Below are positions 1 through 13,300 of a DNA stretch of 64,000 nt, in pieces. A program made the position numbers and the translations under genes. How positions within the stretch are numbered: the stretch's first letter is position 1; each line of letters begins with the position of its first letter. The DNA is taken from assembly GCA_022605955.1 (NCBI GenBank), contig JAKCOZ010000060.1, positions 1,510,501 to 1,574,500 of the forward strand. The letters run 5' to 3'. The notes beneath the pieces were generated by a model. It made no database searches and had not been told where the DNA came from. It saw only the letters and a list, made by a program, of their open reading frames with translations. The DNA comes from Rallus limicola (Eukaryota; Chordata; Aves; Gruiformes; Rallidae).

Positions 1-3000
1 GCTTCATCTCCATGCAGGCAGCAACAACAGGGGTCTACAGGAGCTTCTCCTCACCTACTTGTATGAAATGCAACCAAAAGTAGCAGCATTGGAAAAGATG
101 TGTCTGATCAATTATTTAGATCCTATGTTTTCCTTTTTCATTAAGCTTTTTCATTAATTTAAAATTTTAATCCATTAATTGGTGGACATACACTAGCATT
201 CAATGAATTAACAGACATGGGTATTGTATAGATATTGGTAAGCTCTGTACAGGAGTACAGAGTAGGAGATTGGACCATACAAAATCATAGTATCACAACT
301 ATTTTAGTGCTGGATTCCTAAAAATCTGTTTCCACAGTGACTTTCATTTTGAGAAAGTTTAGTCAGACTTGTGAATATTATTCAAAGTATGACTACTCTA
401 TTTCTGTAACATTTTTTATTTTCTTTGCCATCACATTATCCAGGTAACTAAGTGTATAATCACCAACCTTCTTTTTTGTTTATCTTCTGAATTTGTCTCC
501 TGAAGGAGCTATGATCATATTGGAGGAGAAACAATCTGTAGAGCATTGTGAGCTGCTCTAGGAAACCATTGAGGGAAGGGAAGGGAAAAAAAGTAAAAGA
601 AAAGAAATATTAATACATTAATGCACCAGTTAACAGTCAAATGAAGGAAAATTATAAATATTAAGTAAAATTCCAAGCGCAGCCTAACTTTAATTCTTAA
701 ACAAACACCACCATATAGAAAGATCTATGGATTTTTTAAAACATTAGTAATTAAATTAAAATTTTAAAATAATAAATAATATTTAGATAAAATTTAAAAG
801 ACAAGGTGTGATATATTTGAGTATCCTAAGTTTTTCATTCCTTCACCAACTCATTTCACAAGTGACTCAGGTAACAACTTTATTAGGAAGAAAGTAAATG
901 TGTGGAAAAATGGCACAGGCTGTAAACTCAATATGGAGAGTGGGAGGGCAAGAAAATTAATTTTCCCAGTTACTGTTTCATTAATCATAATATTATTGTT
1001 GGCTAATTCTTCCTCCCCTTCCCTCTTATATCTAAAGATCTTCCACTGCTGCATGATGGCTATACTATATATTTTTAATGGATTGAAAAATTCCTTTTCT
1101 TTTTAAAGTCATGAATTATGGAATTGTGGCAGTTGATTCACCTATTTTTATAGCTCATTTACTTATTAGAATTCCATTAAAAACAGGAGGAGACAATTAA
1201 AAATGGCAACTACCCTTAATTTACTTGTTTTATTGTCTTCAACAAAGAGTACTTTCAATTATTAATCTAGTGCTTTTCTTTTTTGGGGGGGACGGTCTGG
1301 CTACACAATGTTACTTGAATTTCTTTGTGCTGCTCCAAAAGCAGCAGATAAACCTCTTGTTCTGCTGTGGGGATAGTACGTATAGTCCTGTTAAGTTCCC
1401 TGAATGCTACCTCCCAATCACTGCTATTATTCCATATGAGAACATAGGATTAATTTGGTCTGAAGTGCTTTCTTTGCTTTAGTGGGTAGATAATGCATTT
1501 AGATCGAGTCCTTGGTGTGAAGTGTGAGCTGTTGAGTCACTTGAAGCAACACTGGGTGACATTTGGCTTTCTACCTGCTATCTGACCCAGCTTTTCCATA
1601 GTTGCACAACTCTTCTGATGTTCTGGCTCTAACTGCTTCCAGCTACTTGGTCCCTAAATGGTGGGGCAAAGAGACTGTTCCCAAGAAAATCAGGGAATAT
1701 TTCTTCACCCTTTCATCAGATAATGTATACCTGAGATCTTAGTATGACTCTAAAAAGTCAAAAAGGCTTTGTGTTATATAATTTGTTTCTTAATTGGCAT
1801 GGCAAAGGTTTCCTAAAGTTATTGCAGAACAAGTAGCAAAGTCAAAGACCCACAAGTCAGCCCAGTCATACTGCAGTTAGTCCAGCAAGATATTTATAAG
1901 GCAATACTCCCAGATTTTCTGCTGCAGTAGAAGTATGAGCAACTCTCCACCATGATGGTAGAATCCATCAAAAAACCTTTTCATAAGGTGGACAGGGATG
2001 TTTTAGAAGCATTAGCTTTGAAAGCACTTTCAAAGGATTTTAAAAATCCTTCTCTGAAAGCTATATTTTGACATGTCTGTTGTGCAAAACATCATTAAAC
2101 ACTTGGTTTAATTCTTTGTGAAGTGGTTGGCAGTATGGATTGCTACCTTGCTGCTTTTATTTCAAAAACTTGTGCTTCTTGGCTTGTTGCCTTGTAACAA
2201 ACTGGGCCTGTTTCTAAAGTCACCTCCATTTTATATGGCTGTGAATTGTTTTGCTTTGACGGACTCACTTCAGATTTTCCCAGTGTTCAGGAAAACAGAA
2301 TTCAACCTGGAGCAAGAGAAGGCAATTAAAGCTGAAACAACAAAAATGGGTCTGTCTCCTCCTTTTTTTTATGTATATTCCAGAGGACTGAATAGCACAA
2401 GACTCTGTCTGCTAAAGAACTCTTGCCCCACAACTCAAACTGCATCCATCTGAACATACCCTTAGCAAGTCTCTTAACTCAAACTAAACCATTCCCCTGG
2501 GCATGACTAAAATCACTTCAGTACAGCCCTCACTCTGACTGATGTTAGCAGCGACCCAAACCTATCATCTCTGTTTTAAACCAGAAACACTTCAGAATAA
2601 GCACTCTATCTCCAGTTAGCTTTAAACGTCTTGAGAAATTAATCTCTGCAGATGTTTCCAGTGGGCATTCCCAATGAAGTGGTTAGTCTTGGCTACCGGA
2701 ACAGTGTCGTGGGATTGGAAAATGCTTAGTGGAATTAACCATAAATTAACACTGTTCATCTTGAGGTTTGGGTTCAAGTACAATTAGTTTGAGGGTCTTG
2801 GCTTTCTCCTTGCTAAATATTTTGTCTGTTGCAGGGTGCAGAAGAGGTTTTGGTTTCAGTGGTGATGCAGATGGAAGATGGCTGGGCTTCTTGAGAAGGG
2901 TGGTAGAGGAGATGGCAGGCACAGTCACTTTCCTGATGATAAGTCACACCTGGAGCTGAAATAACTTGCATTATGTACTTTCAGCATTTAGCATGGCCAT

Positions 3001-3547
3001 AGGAATTCTCACATTTTCTCCATTGTATTTACTGTTTGATATTACTTTTTTTTCCCCAAAAAAACTCTTATTATATGTTATAGAACAAGAACTAATAAAA
3101 TTACACATATGTCACAAAGTGAATAAGATTTGATTTTATCTAAATAGGACATGGTTTTGACCACTTTCTGAGGGTTATTTTTCCTCCATATTTGAAGATT
3201 CATACCTTCCACACACATCTGATCACTGCATGCCATTTGGATCTCAGAAAAAAAAACACTTCCTGATCTGCATGTGACTTGACAGTATGTCTACATGTAT
3301 GGTTATAAAAAGTCTCGCAGGCTCCTCTATGCAGGATCCAGACCCACTATGGAAGTTTAGTCATCAGCTGGGATGTTAACCCAGCTGTGAAGTTAACCCA
3401 GCTGCACATCTTCTGGATGAGCTAGGTCACAGCCAGCTACGCCAAGCAAGCACACAATGAGATGTTCTCCATGGGCAACTCATGTTATATCATCCTGATT
3501 GAATTTACTATCATGGACCCACCTGCACAGACATCTTTGCTATGAGG
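1..3547. other. AT-rich non-coding sequence
   Basis: No exon, RNA gene or recognisable transposon is visible here. The sequence is AT-rich with many stops in all frames. The longest open frame (111 codons, plus strand, from 2118) has no domain, no splice context and a hydrophobic start that looks random. The only local structure noted is a 13-base direct repeat near 3.38 kb, listed separately. Old, diverged repeats could be missed by eye. Confidence 0.6.
3375..3404. repeat. short direct repeat, 13 bp x 2
   Basis: The 13-mer GTTAACCCAGCTG occurs at 3375-3387 and again at 3392-3404, a 17-base period. Each copy contains a HincII-type GTTAAC core and a CAGCTG E-box. It is most likely a small local tandem duplication. 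No function is assigned. Confidence 0.75.
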
Positions 3548-4689
3548 CATTGTGGTGTTTTGGCCCTGGCTGGAGGCCAGACACCCACCAAAGCCACTTT
3601 GTCACTCCCCTTTTCAGCTGGACGGGGGAGAAAATAGATATTGAGGGGCTCAGGAGTTGAGATAAGGATAGGGAGAGATCATTCTGCAATCAGCATCAGG
3701 GGCAGAACAGACTCAACACGGAATAAAGGAAAGAAAACTCTCTAATTGATGACACTGCCCTGCACCCCCAGTGAAACCAGAGCTGGGTAATGAGAAGTGG
3801 GACTAGATCTTAAAGCACGTCCCCCCACCACTCCATTTTTAGCAGACTGCACTCTAGTCATGATTTTGCTCCCTTCTTCCCCCCACATTGTGTCACAGGG
3901 AGGGTCAAGGACTGAGGAATGGGGGGTTTGATCAGTTTCTCATGTGTTGTTTTCCTTCTTATCTGGGGGGGAGGCATTCCTCACACCCTTCCCCTGCTGC
4001 ACCATTGGGTCCCACCCATGGGAGACAGTCCTTCACAAACTTCTCCATGAGTCCTTTCTGTTGGGACTTCAGCTCCTCACCAGCTGCCTCAGCATAGCTG
4101 CCTTTCATGGGGCACTTTCAGGCTCAGACTACTCCAGCCGGGTCCTCTATGGAGTCACAAGCTCCCAGCAAATCTGCTCTTGTGTGGATCAGTCTTTCAA
4201 TGGGCTTCAGATTTCACTCCAGGAGCTGGCTCCAATGTGGGCTTCCCTTGAGGTCACAGTGTCCTTCAAGTGTCTCCACCCGCTCTGACATGGGATCCTC
4301 CAGGGGCTGCAGGTGGGGTCTTTGCCTCATCCATGGGCTGCAAGGGGACACCCACTCCACCATGGGCTTCTCCAGAGGCCCTGGTCATCTTTCTCTCTGG
4401 CACCAGGGGTGCATTCTCTTCCCCATTCCCTGCCCTTGGTGCCTGCACAGTTTCTCGCACCTTCTCACTCCCTTCTCTGTGGGCAAAAAGACGCCACCGG
4501 GATCACTGTGATTGCCAGAGGTGCTGTGACTGTCACTGATGGGCTCGGCCTTGGTCAGTGATGGGTCCGGGGCCTTGAGCCTGCTGGTGTTTGCTCTGTG
4601 GGGCCTGGGGGAAGCTCCAGCTGCTGCTGCCAGAAGCTGCCCCTGCAGCCCCCTCCTCTGCCAGAGCCCCATCACACAGAACCACAACA
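3548..4689. mobile_element. avian endogenous-retrovirus solo LTR (about 1.14 kb)
   Basis: This GC-rich block stands out from its AT-rich flanks. Its edge near 3548 reads CATTGTGG and its other edge near 4682-4689 reads CCACAACA. These are near-perfect inverted ends, and a TG-to-CA change at the left edge would account for the loss of the usual TG start. The text inside (the ccctggctggaggccag opening, the 'agctggacgggggag' segment, repeated 'catgggctgcagg' and 'ctccacc' units) matches, from general knowledge, a very abundant bird ERV LTR. I cannot say whether it is ERVL or ERVK. No gag, pol or env lies next to it, so it looks like a solo LTR left by recombination. No clear target-site duplication is visible, and orientation is unresolved. 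The several 60-130 codon open frames on both strands here are low-complexity by-products, not genes. Confidence 0.75.
4270..4400. repeat. degenerate internal tandem units within the LTR
   Basis: The phrase 'catgggctgcag/catgggcttc' with 'tccacc' recurs imperfectly several times here (near 4310, 4330 and 4360), giving a loose tandem structure with a period of about 40-50 bases. Internal tandem units are common in this class of avian LTR. They explain why proline-, alanine- and histidine-rich frames stay open. Confidence 0.5.
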
Positions 4690-7306
4690 GGAATGGAGGA
4701 GGTCCCTTCAAAGTACTGAAATGGACAATCTTTAAAAATGTGGATCTCACAAGGCCTGAACAGACACTGAATCCAGGACATTATTCCAGTATGGCCATTA
4801 TAGTAATTTCACTATAGAATGAAGTACAATGATTAGTAGTCAATCATTACAGCAACATAGATAGCGGTGATTTCTGCTAAGAGCTTAGGTGGTCTGGCAA
4901 GTGGTGTAGACACCATGATTTAGCATACCTAAATTTTGTTGGTGATTTTACTGTTCATCTCAACTGTGAGTAATTGTTGTGGCTCTCTTTCTTCATCTCT
5001 GAAAACGGAAAACTAGTAATGAGCTCTTGACATCTCTGAAAGAGTTACTGTGTCTGCCTAAACAGAATTTTCTATATAATCTATCCATCTATGTATATCT
5101 TAATTAGACATACATTAGCACAGTTGGTTTCAAGCACCGGATTTTCATCTTAAAAAATGAAATGCTTTAGCATAACCATAAGTAGACACATACGTTTTAA
5201 TAAGAACAATATTTAGTTGGAAGCATTGGGAGCAAGAACAAATTCCCATTTACTAGATCTGTGTTAAAGCAGCTGAGGCTTTCATCCAAAACATGCCTCT
5301 TAAACCTACAAATTAAACTTTATGGGTTTGAACATATTATTCCTCTCACATTATTATGATTTTTTTTTTCTTTGTCAAACACCAGGGTAGACACATCTAC
5401 CAAAGCCAAGCAGAGAAAGCAGACTGGCTCGCTGCCCCCTCCGACTGTAACATTTTCTGCACTCATATCCTGTTTCTTTGACCTTTATTAAACAATTTGC
5501 AAGCACAACCCGGTCCCACTGTCGTCAGTGTTAAAATGTCTACTTACTGCAGCACAGCCAGGATTTTCACCCTCATGTTTTGCTCTGCATTAGGATGGAA
5601 AATGCTTGTTGCTGGCATGAAGTCTGAAAGTCCTCTGGGCAGCCGGCTGCTCTTTGCTGCTCACGTGTAAAGCACCACACACGGATCTGCAGTGGGGTTT
5701 TTCTTCTCCTCTTGGTGGATTACACAACCTTATCAAAGTCAGTAAGTGTCAAGTTTTGAGCTATGGGCTAGACAACGTTGCCCAATAACCACAATCGTAG
5801 GTTCCAAAATCTCTTGTTCCTCATTTGTAAATCACTGTGATTCCTGTTAAGGGGTACCATGCATGCCTGCATAAGCCAGCAGAGAACTACCTCTGGGCAG
5901 TATGTCCAGGACAGCCTGTCATTTGTGGACTTTGGAGAACTGTTGATGCTAATTCACCAGAATGCATCACTACCCCTATGATACACCCTTTCCTATAGTG
6001 AGTTTTGGGGTCAGGTTCTTGAAAAATAAAAGTGGGTTTTTCCCCCCTTGCCCCTGGTGCTCCTGCCTGATGTGGGCACTTCAAAACTTCACTGCAGCAG
6101 AGTGGAAGGGCAGTGTGCTTGCACATTGTGCTTCTGAGCCAACGCTAGATATGTGCCTTACAGGGCTCGTTAGGCGAGCCCGGTGACTTTTCTTATGGCA
6201 CACAACTCACTCACCAGGGGAGGTGGGTGTCAATGTGACCCACAGGAAGGCTGGGCAGTGACAGACATAAATAGAACTGTCCTGGGGAGGAATCCCAAGG
6301 CTCCCACCCACCCCATCCACCCAGACAACATTTGTCTCCCAGCGCAATCCCATGCTCCCTCCCCTCTGGCAGCAGCTGCAGTCCCTGCGCTCCTCTGAGG
6401 TTGATAAAGCAAGCAGGCTGCACGAAGACATCCCCGTTGCTGTATGGATGGCTGCTGGGACACACCCTCCCACTGGAGGTGGAGAGCATCCCATCCGTAA
6501 TATCTTAGCATCTCCCTGCAAGCCTGAGAGGCTCCGGCAGTGTGGGAATTGTGCATTTCCAAAAATAAAACAGAAAGATCTAAGAAACTGCATATTAAAG
6601 CAGCATTCCAGGCCCAGATACTTGTGTGTCCGACTCCAAAGCATTGTATGGAGAGAAGGGTGTGGAGTTGCTTTGACCACCTGTCCCTGGCGAAGATCAA
6701 GACATATGATGATGGCTTATGCCAGCTGTTGTTTTCCCTCTGTGCTGCTGGTTGAATATCCTCGTGTCTGGACTTCGCTAACCTCAGACTGCCAGTGTTG
6801 TGCTACTGCCCTCATTATTTCTCCCCATTCACAACCTCACCAAAAAAAATCTAAAAAAATAAAAGGTGCTCTTATTTGGTGTTGAATTCCTCCAAGTATT
6901 ACATCTCTGACAAATATTTCTCCTTCACTCCCCTGTTCTTGTTACTTTGAGTCTTTGCAGACACAAAAGGCTGGCAACAGAAAGGCAGAGACATGGAGGT
7001 GGAGAGTGAAGGGGAATTAAAAGAGAATCACATAGTCTGTTTCTTATCCTTCACTTTATACTTTCTGAAACATGTCACATCTGAAAAGCATTTTGCTTAA
7101 CTCCTATGACTGCAAGAGCATTATATCGCTGCCATTCTCACCTCGCTAGGGTTTGTATTTTTGTTTGGTTGTGGGGGATTTTTTTTTGTATATCACAACA
7201 AAACTCCTAGAAATATCGAGGGAAAGGAAAGCTGGAAATGAACTTGCAGTCAGAATTCGTTTAAAACATAGCAGCTGCTGTCACTGCTGGTGTGCTCGAG
7301 CCCAAG
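4690..7306. other. non-coding sequence with a GC-richer patch
   Basis: No gene is recognised. The patch at about 5.85-6.75 kb is GC-richer and open in several overlapping frames on both strands (up to 177 codons plus, 157 codons minus). None shows a domain, a consistent frame or flanking splice sites, and mutually overlapping open frames are expected where stop codons are rare. No CR1 end or LTR end is seen. Confidence 0.55.
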
Positions 7307-7357
7307 CTTTTGATAAGCTCTTTGATACAGCGCTGAGGTAATCCAACCACTTTGATG
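7307..7357. promoter_or_regulatory. cluster of TCF/LEF-like motifs
   Basis: Three CTTTGAT-type cores lie within 51 bases: a looser CTTTTGATA at 7307-7315, then CTTTGATA at 7320-7327 and CTTTGATG at 7350-7357. TCF/LEF HMG-box factors, the nuclear effectors of Wnt/beta-catenin signalling, recognise CTTTGAT(A/T/G). The surrounding 250 bases are unique sequence of mixed composition, which would suit an enhancer. Function is inferred only from motif density. Confidence 0.3.
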
Positions 7358-10300
7358 CAGCATTATGGTGATCGGGCTCTTAGATACCGTTATTAAAATG
7401 ATCTAAGCTTTTTTAACACTTCACAGAGCGGTGGCCAGAGCGCCAAGTTCAGCACCAGGTTACTCCAGATGCTTAGACAATATAGTGAAGTAATTCAGGG
7501 TTTCAGTGCAGTTCAAACTCTCTCGTGATGAACTGAAATAGCCCACCCACCTTCTTCCCCCTTAAAGTGTTTTGACAGGGTATCGATCCGGTGCAAATTA
7601 TTTAACCCCACTGCAGCATGGTGATGCAAACCTCCTGCTACCAAACTCTCTGACATCCCTTTGCAAAGGTGTAGGAGTTTTTATAATTGCCTGGGGACAG
7701 TCAAATTCTTGAACGCATTTGTTATTTTGCATGCTTGACAAATATATTCTCATAATACACGACAGATGCCAATACTCTGCAGTACTATTTTTAAAGGACT
7801 GATTAAAAATTGCTTTCATTTAAAAACATGTTGAACATGAAAACTGTCCATCTAAAATAAGACTCAGCAGTCATCATCCTACTGATTGTGCCTAAGTTTA
7901 CAAATCACATCAGCCAGATAGCTGAAGCAGGAGAAAAGCCTGAGGCTTGCTAAAGAGCTCTGCTGTAACACAGGCGCCAAAGCAGGCTAGAGATCCCTTT
8001 TTTCCCAGGGCATCTTGAAAACTGCTTCCATCTCTACATTGTTTTATGCTTTTTTTTCTTCATTGCAAAATGTGATTATAGCCTAAGCAACGATCTCCCA
8101 GTGTGCCACGCTGGGATACCGGGCTCTCTCCCTGATTTACATGGCAGACGTAACCAGTTGACGAGGAAAGCGCTTGGATCAGCTCCTTGGCTAGCACAAA
8201 TAGGTGATGTGATGCTTTCCTGACTAGCACAACTTCTGAACTGAATGCCCAAGATCTAAAAAAGTACATCCAAGTACTATCTAATCGGTTTATAGATGTG
8301 CTGAAATCTTTCTTCATAGCCCTAGTGTATAAAAGTTAAGGTGGATGAGTTTCAGCCAGACTTTATGTGCGCCCCATTCACATGCACAGTTCTGGAGGTC
8401 ACACAGACCTGCTGGTTGATGTCTGTTCACAGGACAGAATTGGCTCCTGCAGTCCAAGGCAAAGCCCAAATCACCCTTGGCTTAATTGGATTCAGTATCC
8501 TCAAAGTAAAAGCATTATGAAGTACACTTTACGTATGATACACCCCATGAAAGATGAGGCTGGATTTCAGATAGCTCATACCGACTTATTTTAAACACAC
8601 CTCACATTGTGGCTCTTCATAGCTTCGTCAGAAATAAATCTTATTCTCTATTCTTTCCATCTTCTAGAAATACAGCTGTTTACCCTCTTCTTTTTTTTTT
8701 CTTTCATTTTCACATGATCCTTTCATATTTAGAAACTTATTTAAAGGGTTTTGACGGTATGAGCTGCGGAGTTGTATTGTTCTAGACACGGTTACCCAGC
8801 AAAATAGAGAGGTTGTTCTCACTCCACAGTGACTCTTATTATGGAAAAAAGGGGAAAGACCAGCAAACATCCTCCGACTCATTTCCTGACAAGCCTAAAT
8901 GATAATCAGAATTATCTAGTTTTCTTCAGGAAAGGAAGGAAGAGACCCCCTTGGCGGAAGCAATATCTTGGTTTTCTTCTTTCCAGAGAGCACATGCCTG
9001 CCTTGACTGAGACCCAGCTCTTTCCACATTCCCCGTCTTATCAGTTTTAACACTTTCAGTTTATCCTAACATCAGAACCACTTTTCTGCTAGCTCTTTCA
9101 GAATTAGTTCCCTCTATACTACCCTGGTCTATTGTGTACAACTGCTGCACGTGCCAAGGGTGCTCTCTGAGCAGACTTATTATTAATAGTAAAACAAAAA
9201 ATTAATTAAATATTAAAAGCTGTGGTGAACTTTAAACCTATGGTTGCCCAGCACCTACTGTGATGTTAACTGGGGTTAGAGAAACACTGGCAAACACAGC
9301 AACACACATGAATAGAAAGAACCTGAATCAAAGAACTTAATCTTGGAAGAAAAATTAGTACTTTAACCAGTTAGGTTTTATATTTCATTTCTTTAGTTTG
9401 GATCTTCCCTTACAATCTCTTTGCACCCAGAGTACTCAGAAACAAAAATGGCCATTAATGGGGCTGATGTCAGAAAGAAAACTGCTTGGGAAGTGCTGAG
9501 ATATTAACTGTGCTATGTAATTTCTGAGAAACCCTATGTGGGTTCTGTGACAACTGAATGCCCAACTGTATAGTTGCACATGCAGACTTAGGGTTGGTTT
9601 TTTGGTTTGTTTTTTTTTTTTTTGTGGAAGAATGTGTATTTTTGAAAGAGCACCCATTTTGGAGATGGTCTGGGCAATGGAATAGAGGTTTTCAGCTTTT
9701 CTGTTTGAGTTTGAACTTGCTCTAACTTCTGTGATAATCGACGTGATCAGCTAGAAGCACCTAGGAGTTTATTTAAATGAGCAGAGATGCTCTACCCTTT
9801 TTGCTTTTGCCAAAGATATTGCAAAGTGGTGGAATTGTAGGTGGCTCTACTATCTTTATACATTTCTAGAGTACAGAAACACACACCGATATATACCCTG
9901 ACAAGTCACACATTTCTTCCATCCATCTATAATCCTGTTATTCTATCAATCAACCATTCCTGCTTCCCCCCCTCCCGTCCCCGTCCCTTCATTTATGAAA
10001 GTGATTATATTGTAGCTGGGAAAACAGGGAACTTTGAAAGTTTGTAAGAAACTAGAATAAACTGCATTTGAAAATCTGGGAAAGTCAGGAGAACGTGCAA
10101 CATATTTTCCCTTGATAAAATTGTGAAAAGCACAAAAGTACTCTTGAGACATATGTGTTTCCTTCTGCTGAGTGACAGCCTTAAGGACAGTACATGTGAG
10201 AGAGAAGTTTTAGAGGTAAAAATATTTTTTATTTTAACTGAGTAGCAGAGAATCAGGGTTGTTTGAAGCGCATGTAAATTGGTAGTACAGTCTTTGTCTT

Positions 10301-13300
10301 TCCATACTATTTTTCTCCTTTCTATCTCCTGTGCACTGGTGCATTTCGCCCTTTGCCTGATTGTCTGTTCAGGGCCCAGAATCAGCCCTGGAGCAGAATT
10401 AGAGGTATAAGGCATGGGATTTTGACAAATCGTAATAAATACCAAAACCTGTGTGAAGGAATCTTATAGGGATCCAAGGATATTGTATACCTGTTAATTA
10501 TCCCCTCTACAGGTGCACTCAGTACACACATTTAGCATCAATCCCTTCCACCAGCATCATCACACAGATGAGAATTGCACACTTACAAATCTGGGTTTTC
10601 ATCACAGTGATGCTAATTACCATATCTACTGAATAAGGTGTTGAAATAGCCAACAGTTTGCTTTCATGAGGTATAAGTGGAATGGAAGAATAAGTCTGAC
10701 CAAGGGAATTCAGTGGAGACAGTGGAAGTGATTTGCTCACGCCACAGATTTCAGTGAGTGGACCTCATGTTGTGGAAGGACATGTTGTGCTCTAGCAGAG
10801 TGGTGATACTGACAGGCAATGAGATGGAGAAAACTGGTCTACCAAAGGTGATTCTGGCTGAGTGAGGAGAAGGGACCACAAAATATAAAGGAGACCAAAA
10901 GGTGTCAAAGGCTGCTGGTGGTTTGGAGGAAAGAGGAGCTTAAGCTGATGGAGTTGTCAGAAACCTTCGTGGCAGCCATTATAAAGGATAAATGTTATAT
11001 ATTGTAGGAATGATGGAAGGAAATTGAGTTGAAAATTAATATTTGCATGTGTTTAAATATTTGTGTACTTGGAATGATGAGATGAAAGGAGAAGAGGGAC
11101 ATTAAGCATGGAATTGATGAACCGATTTCTTGAAAAATATCAGAACAAAATCTTTTATTTTTTTTTTTGAAAGAGAATAATTCAGGTTAAAGCTAAAGTA
11201 AAGGGAGAAGTAAGAAGAAAAGAATGGATGGGGTGCCTAATTCTCAGGTTCCTTCTTTGTGAATCCAAACAGATTTCCAAAAGAATAGCTATGAATAATA
11301 AGGGCAGGGGTTAGATGGTGGAATTAAGAGAGGCTTTTGAATAACCAGGCAGGGAGTTGTGCCACACACATCAAGGCCTTCAACCAGAGGTGGGTATCTT
11401 GTATCAAGGGATCTTGTGTTACCCAGTTCTTGCTGGCAATAACTCTTTCATGCTGGCTTATTGGAAGAACTTTGTTGAACTGAAAATTGGCATTCTGGAT
11501 CTGTGGTGAAATAGTGTCAGAGCAGATGACATGAACAGAATTTCACTTTGAGTGCAAATAACCACTTGCTAATAAACATTTCCAAATATGAATGCGGCAC
11601 CGTGGAACTAAAAAAACTGTAATTGGAATAATTTGTGCAGAAATTACCTTAAAATTAGTCAAAGGTCCTTTGAAAATTAACCTCATAATTCTGCCACTTT
11701 GTCAGTGTGTCTAGAACTGTAAAGCACTCTCTGCCATTACCTGTTCAACACAGCTCTGCTTAAAGAGAAATGTGAGCACTCTGTTCCACCCAGAGACAAC
11801 GAATTAAATTCTTACAGAAATTTAAATAAAATTGTGCAGTGGTAAGTTTTGTTATCAGTTCTAGAAACTGCATTTACAGCTTCCAAAACCTTTTTAGGAA
11901 TCTTAATTGGCTGTTTTCCACCCTCTAGCCTCAAAGCAGAAAGATTAAAGCAAATGGCTCAGAAACGAACAGAAAAAGGTTTTGAGGTAGTAACCAAAAC
12001 CAGGCTACAAAAGGTCTCAGAGCAGCTTTATCTGCTGGTGGGGACTTGCTCAGTTCACTAGTCACATGATTCACACATTGGTTCGTGTTTTTTTTTTTTC
12101 CAGAAATAGAATCAATAGAGAACAGACAAACCCACAGTTGCCAGTTTGCACAGTCTTGTGGTTTTTCTTGAGGGCTCCAGGCTTGCACAGGTCTACCAGA
12201 TAATGAAGACAAACTATTTCAGTTCCTGCATGTCCATATGCTGCTCTACTGGGCTCTAGTTATCAAATAAAAGCACAGAAAAGTAAGTGGTGGTTGAAAC
12301 CGTCTAGCTAAAGTTTACACCAAGGGAAAAAAATATTATTTAAAAGCCACCTCTACATTTTTGGCAATAGCCTATTTGCCGTGTATTTCATTAATCACTC
12401 GTCATTTATGCTAAAAGCCTTTCAACAGAAAGTCAATATGTTTAAGCCTTGATTAAAGCACACCGCAGCATTAGATGTATAGTAGTAAATATCATGTACC
12501 AAGTGCTCTGCCTCATGCACAGGGCCCTGTACCTTTCCTATGGGCTCTACCAGAACCACGCTTGAGCCTTTCAGCAGTGTTCTCAAACATATGCCCACCA
12601 CCACTTTTGATCTCGTAGCACTTCCACTACGTGAAATGTGTAAGCAGCAAGCAGAAGAGTTAACATATAGATGTTTAGACATGAGAGAATGTTGGGGTTT
12701 TTTTCCTCTAGGTAGCTAAGGTAAAATGGACATCAGAGTTAAAAAAGGTTCCCAGAAGCAATGAGTCCTGATAAGATCGCAGAATCAGAGGAAGTAATAA
12801 TTTTGTGCTTCCACACCCTCGCTCCTGCAACTGTGTTAAGGGACCCACGCGCCCATTGTTTTAATGGTCTTCAAATGATGCAGGAAAAAAATATCATCAG
12901 TGTTATTCAAAGGCAGGAAAACCTTCCGTTGTATTTTGTTAGGCACTTTTAGCACCCAGCAATGTGAGAACATAGAACATACTGGGAAAGAATCAAAAAT
13001 CATGTTTGCTTCTAGATGGTTGATCCGTAATGAGCCTAAAAGCCTTCAGTGATTTGTTGAGTTGACTGCTCAGGGCTCTGCATCAGGCTGAAATATACTT
13101 CTGCCTTCATGTATTTCCAGGATTCCAGCTGCATGATCACATCCCTTTGCGAGCAGGTACCTGAAGGAGCAGCACTCAAAGCCCTGTGTGTTTATAGACA
13201 CTACTTCCAGCAACTGTTGTAAATGGCCTCGTATCACCTACCCCTGATTCTCTGCAAATCTTACATATATTTTAACAAGCAGACTGGTCCAGCATGGTAT

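Noticed and set aside
3888..4817. Several open frames of 60-134 codons on both strands
   Set aside because: They overlap each other inside a GC-rich solo LTR and encode proline/serine/histidine-rich strings with no domain.
6207..6885. Open frames of 157, 156 and 177 codons on opposite strands
   Set aside because: They overlap in a GC-rich patch, have no recognisable domain, and no splice or promoter context supports any one of them.
12422..12682. 86-codon minus-strand frame with a protein-like look
   Set aside because: No domain recognised, no acceptor/donor pair in register, and AT-rich flanks typical of chance frames.
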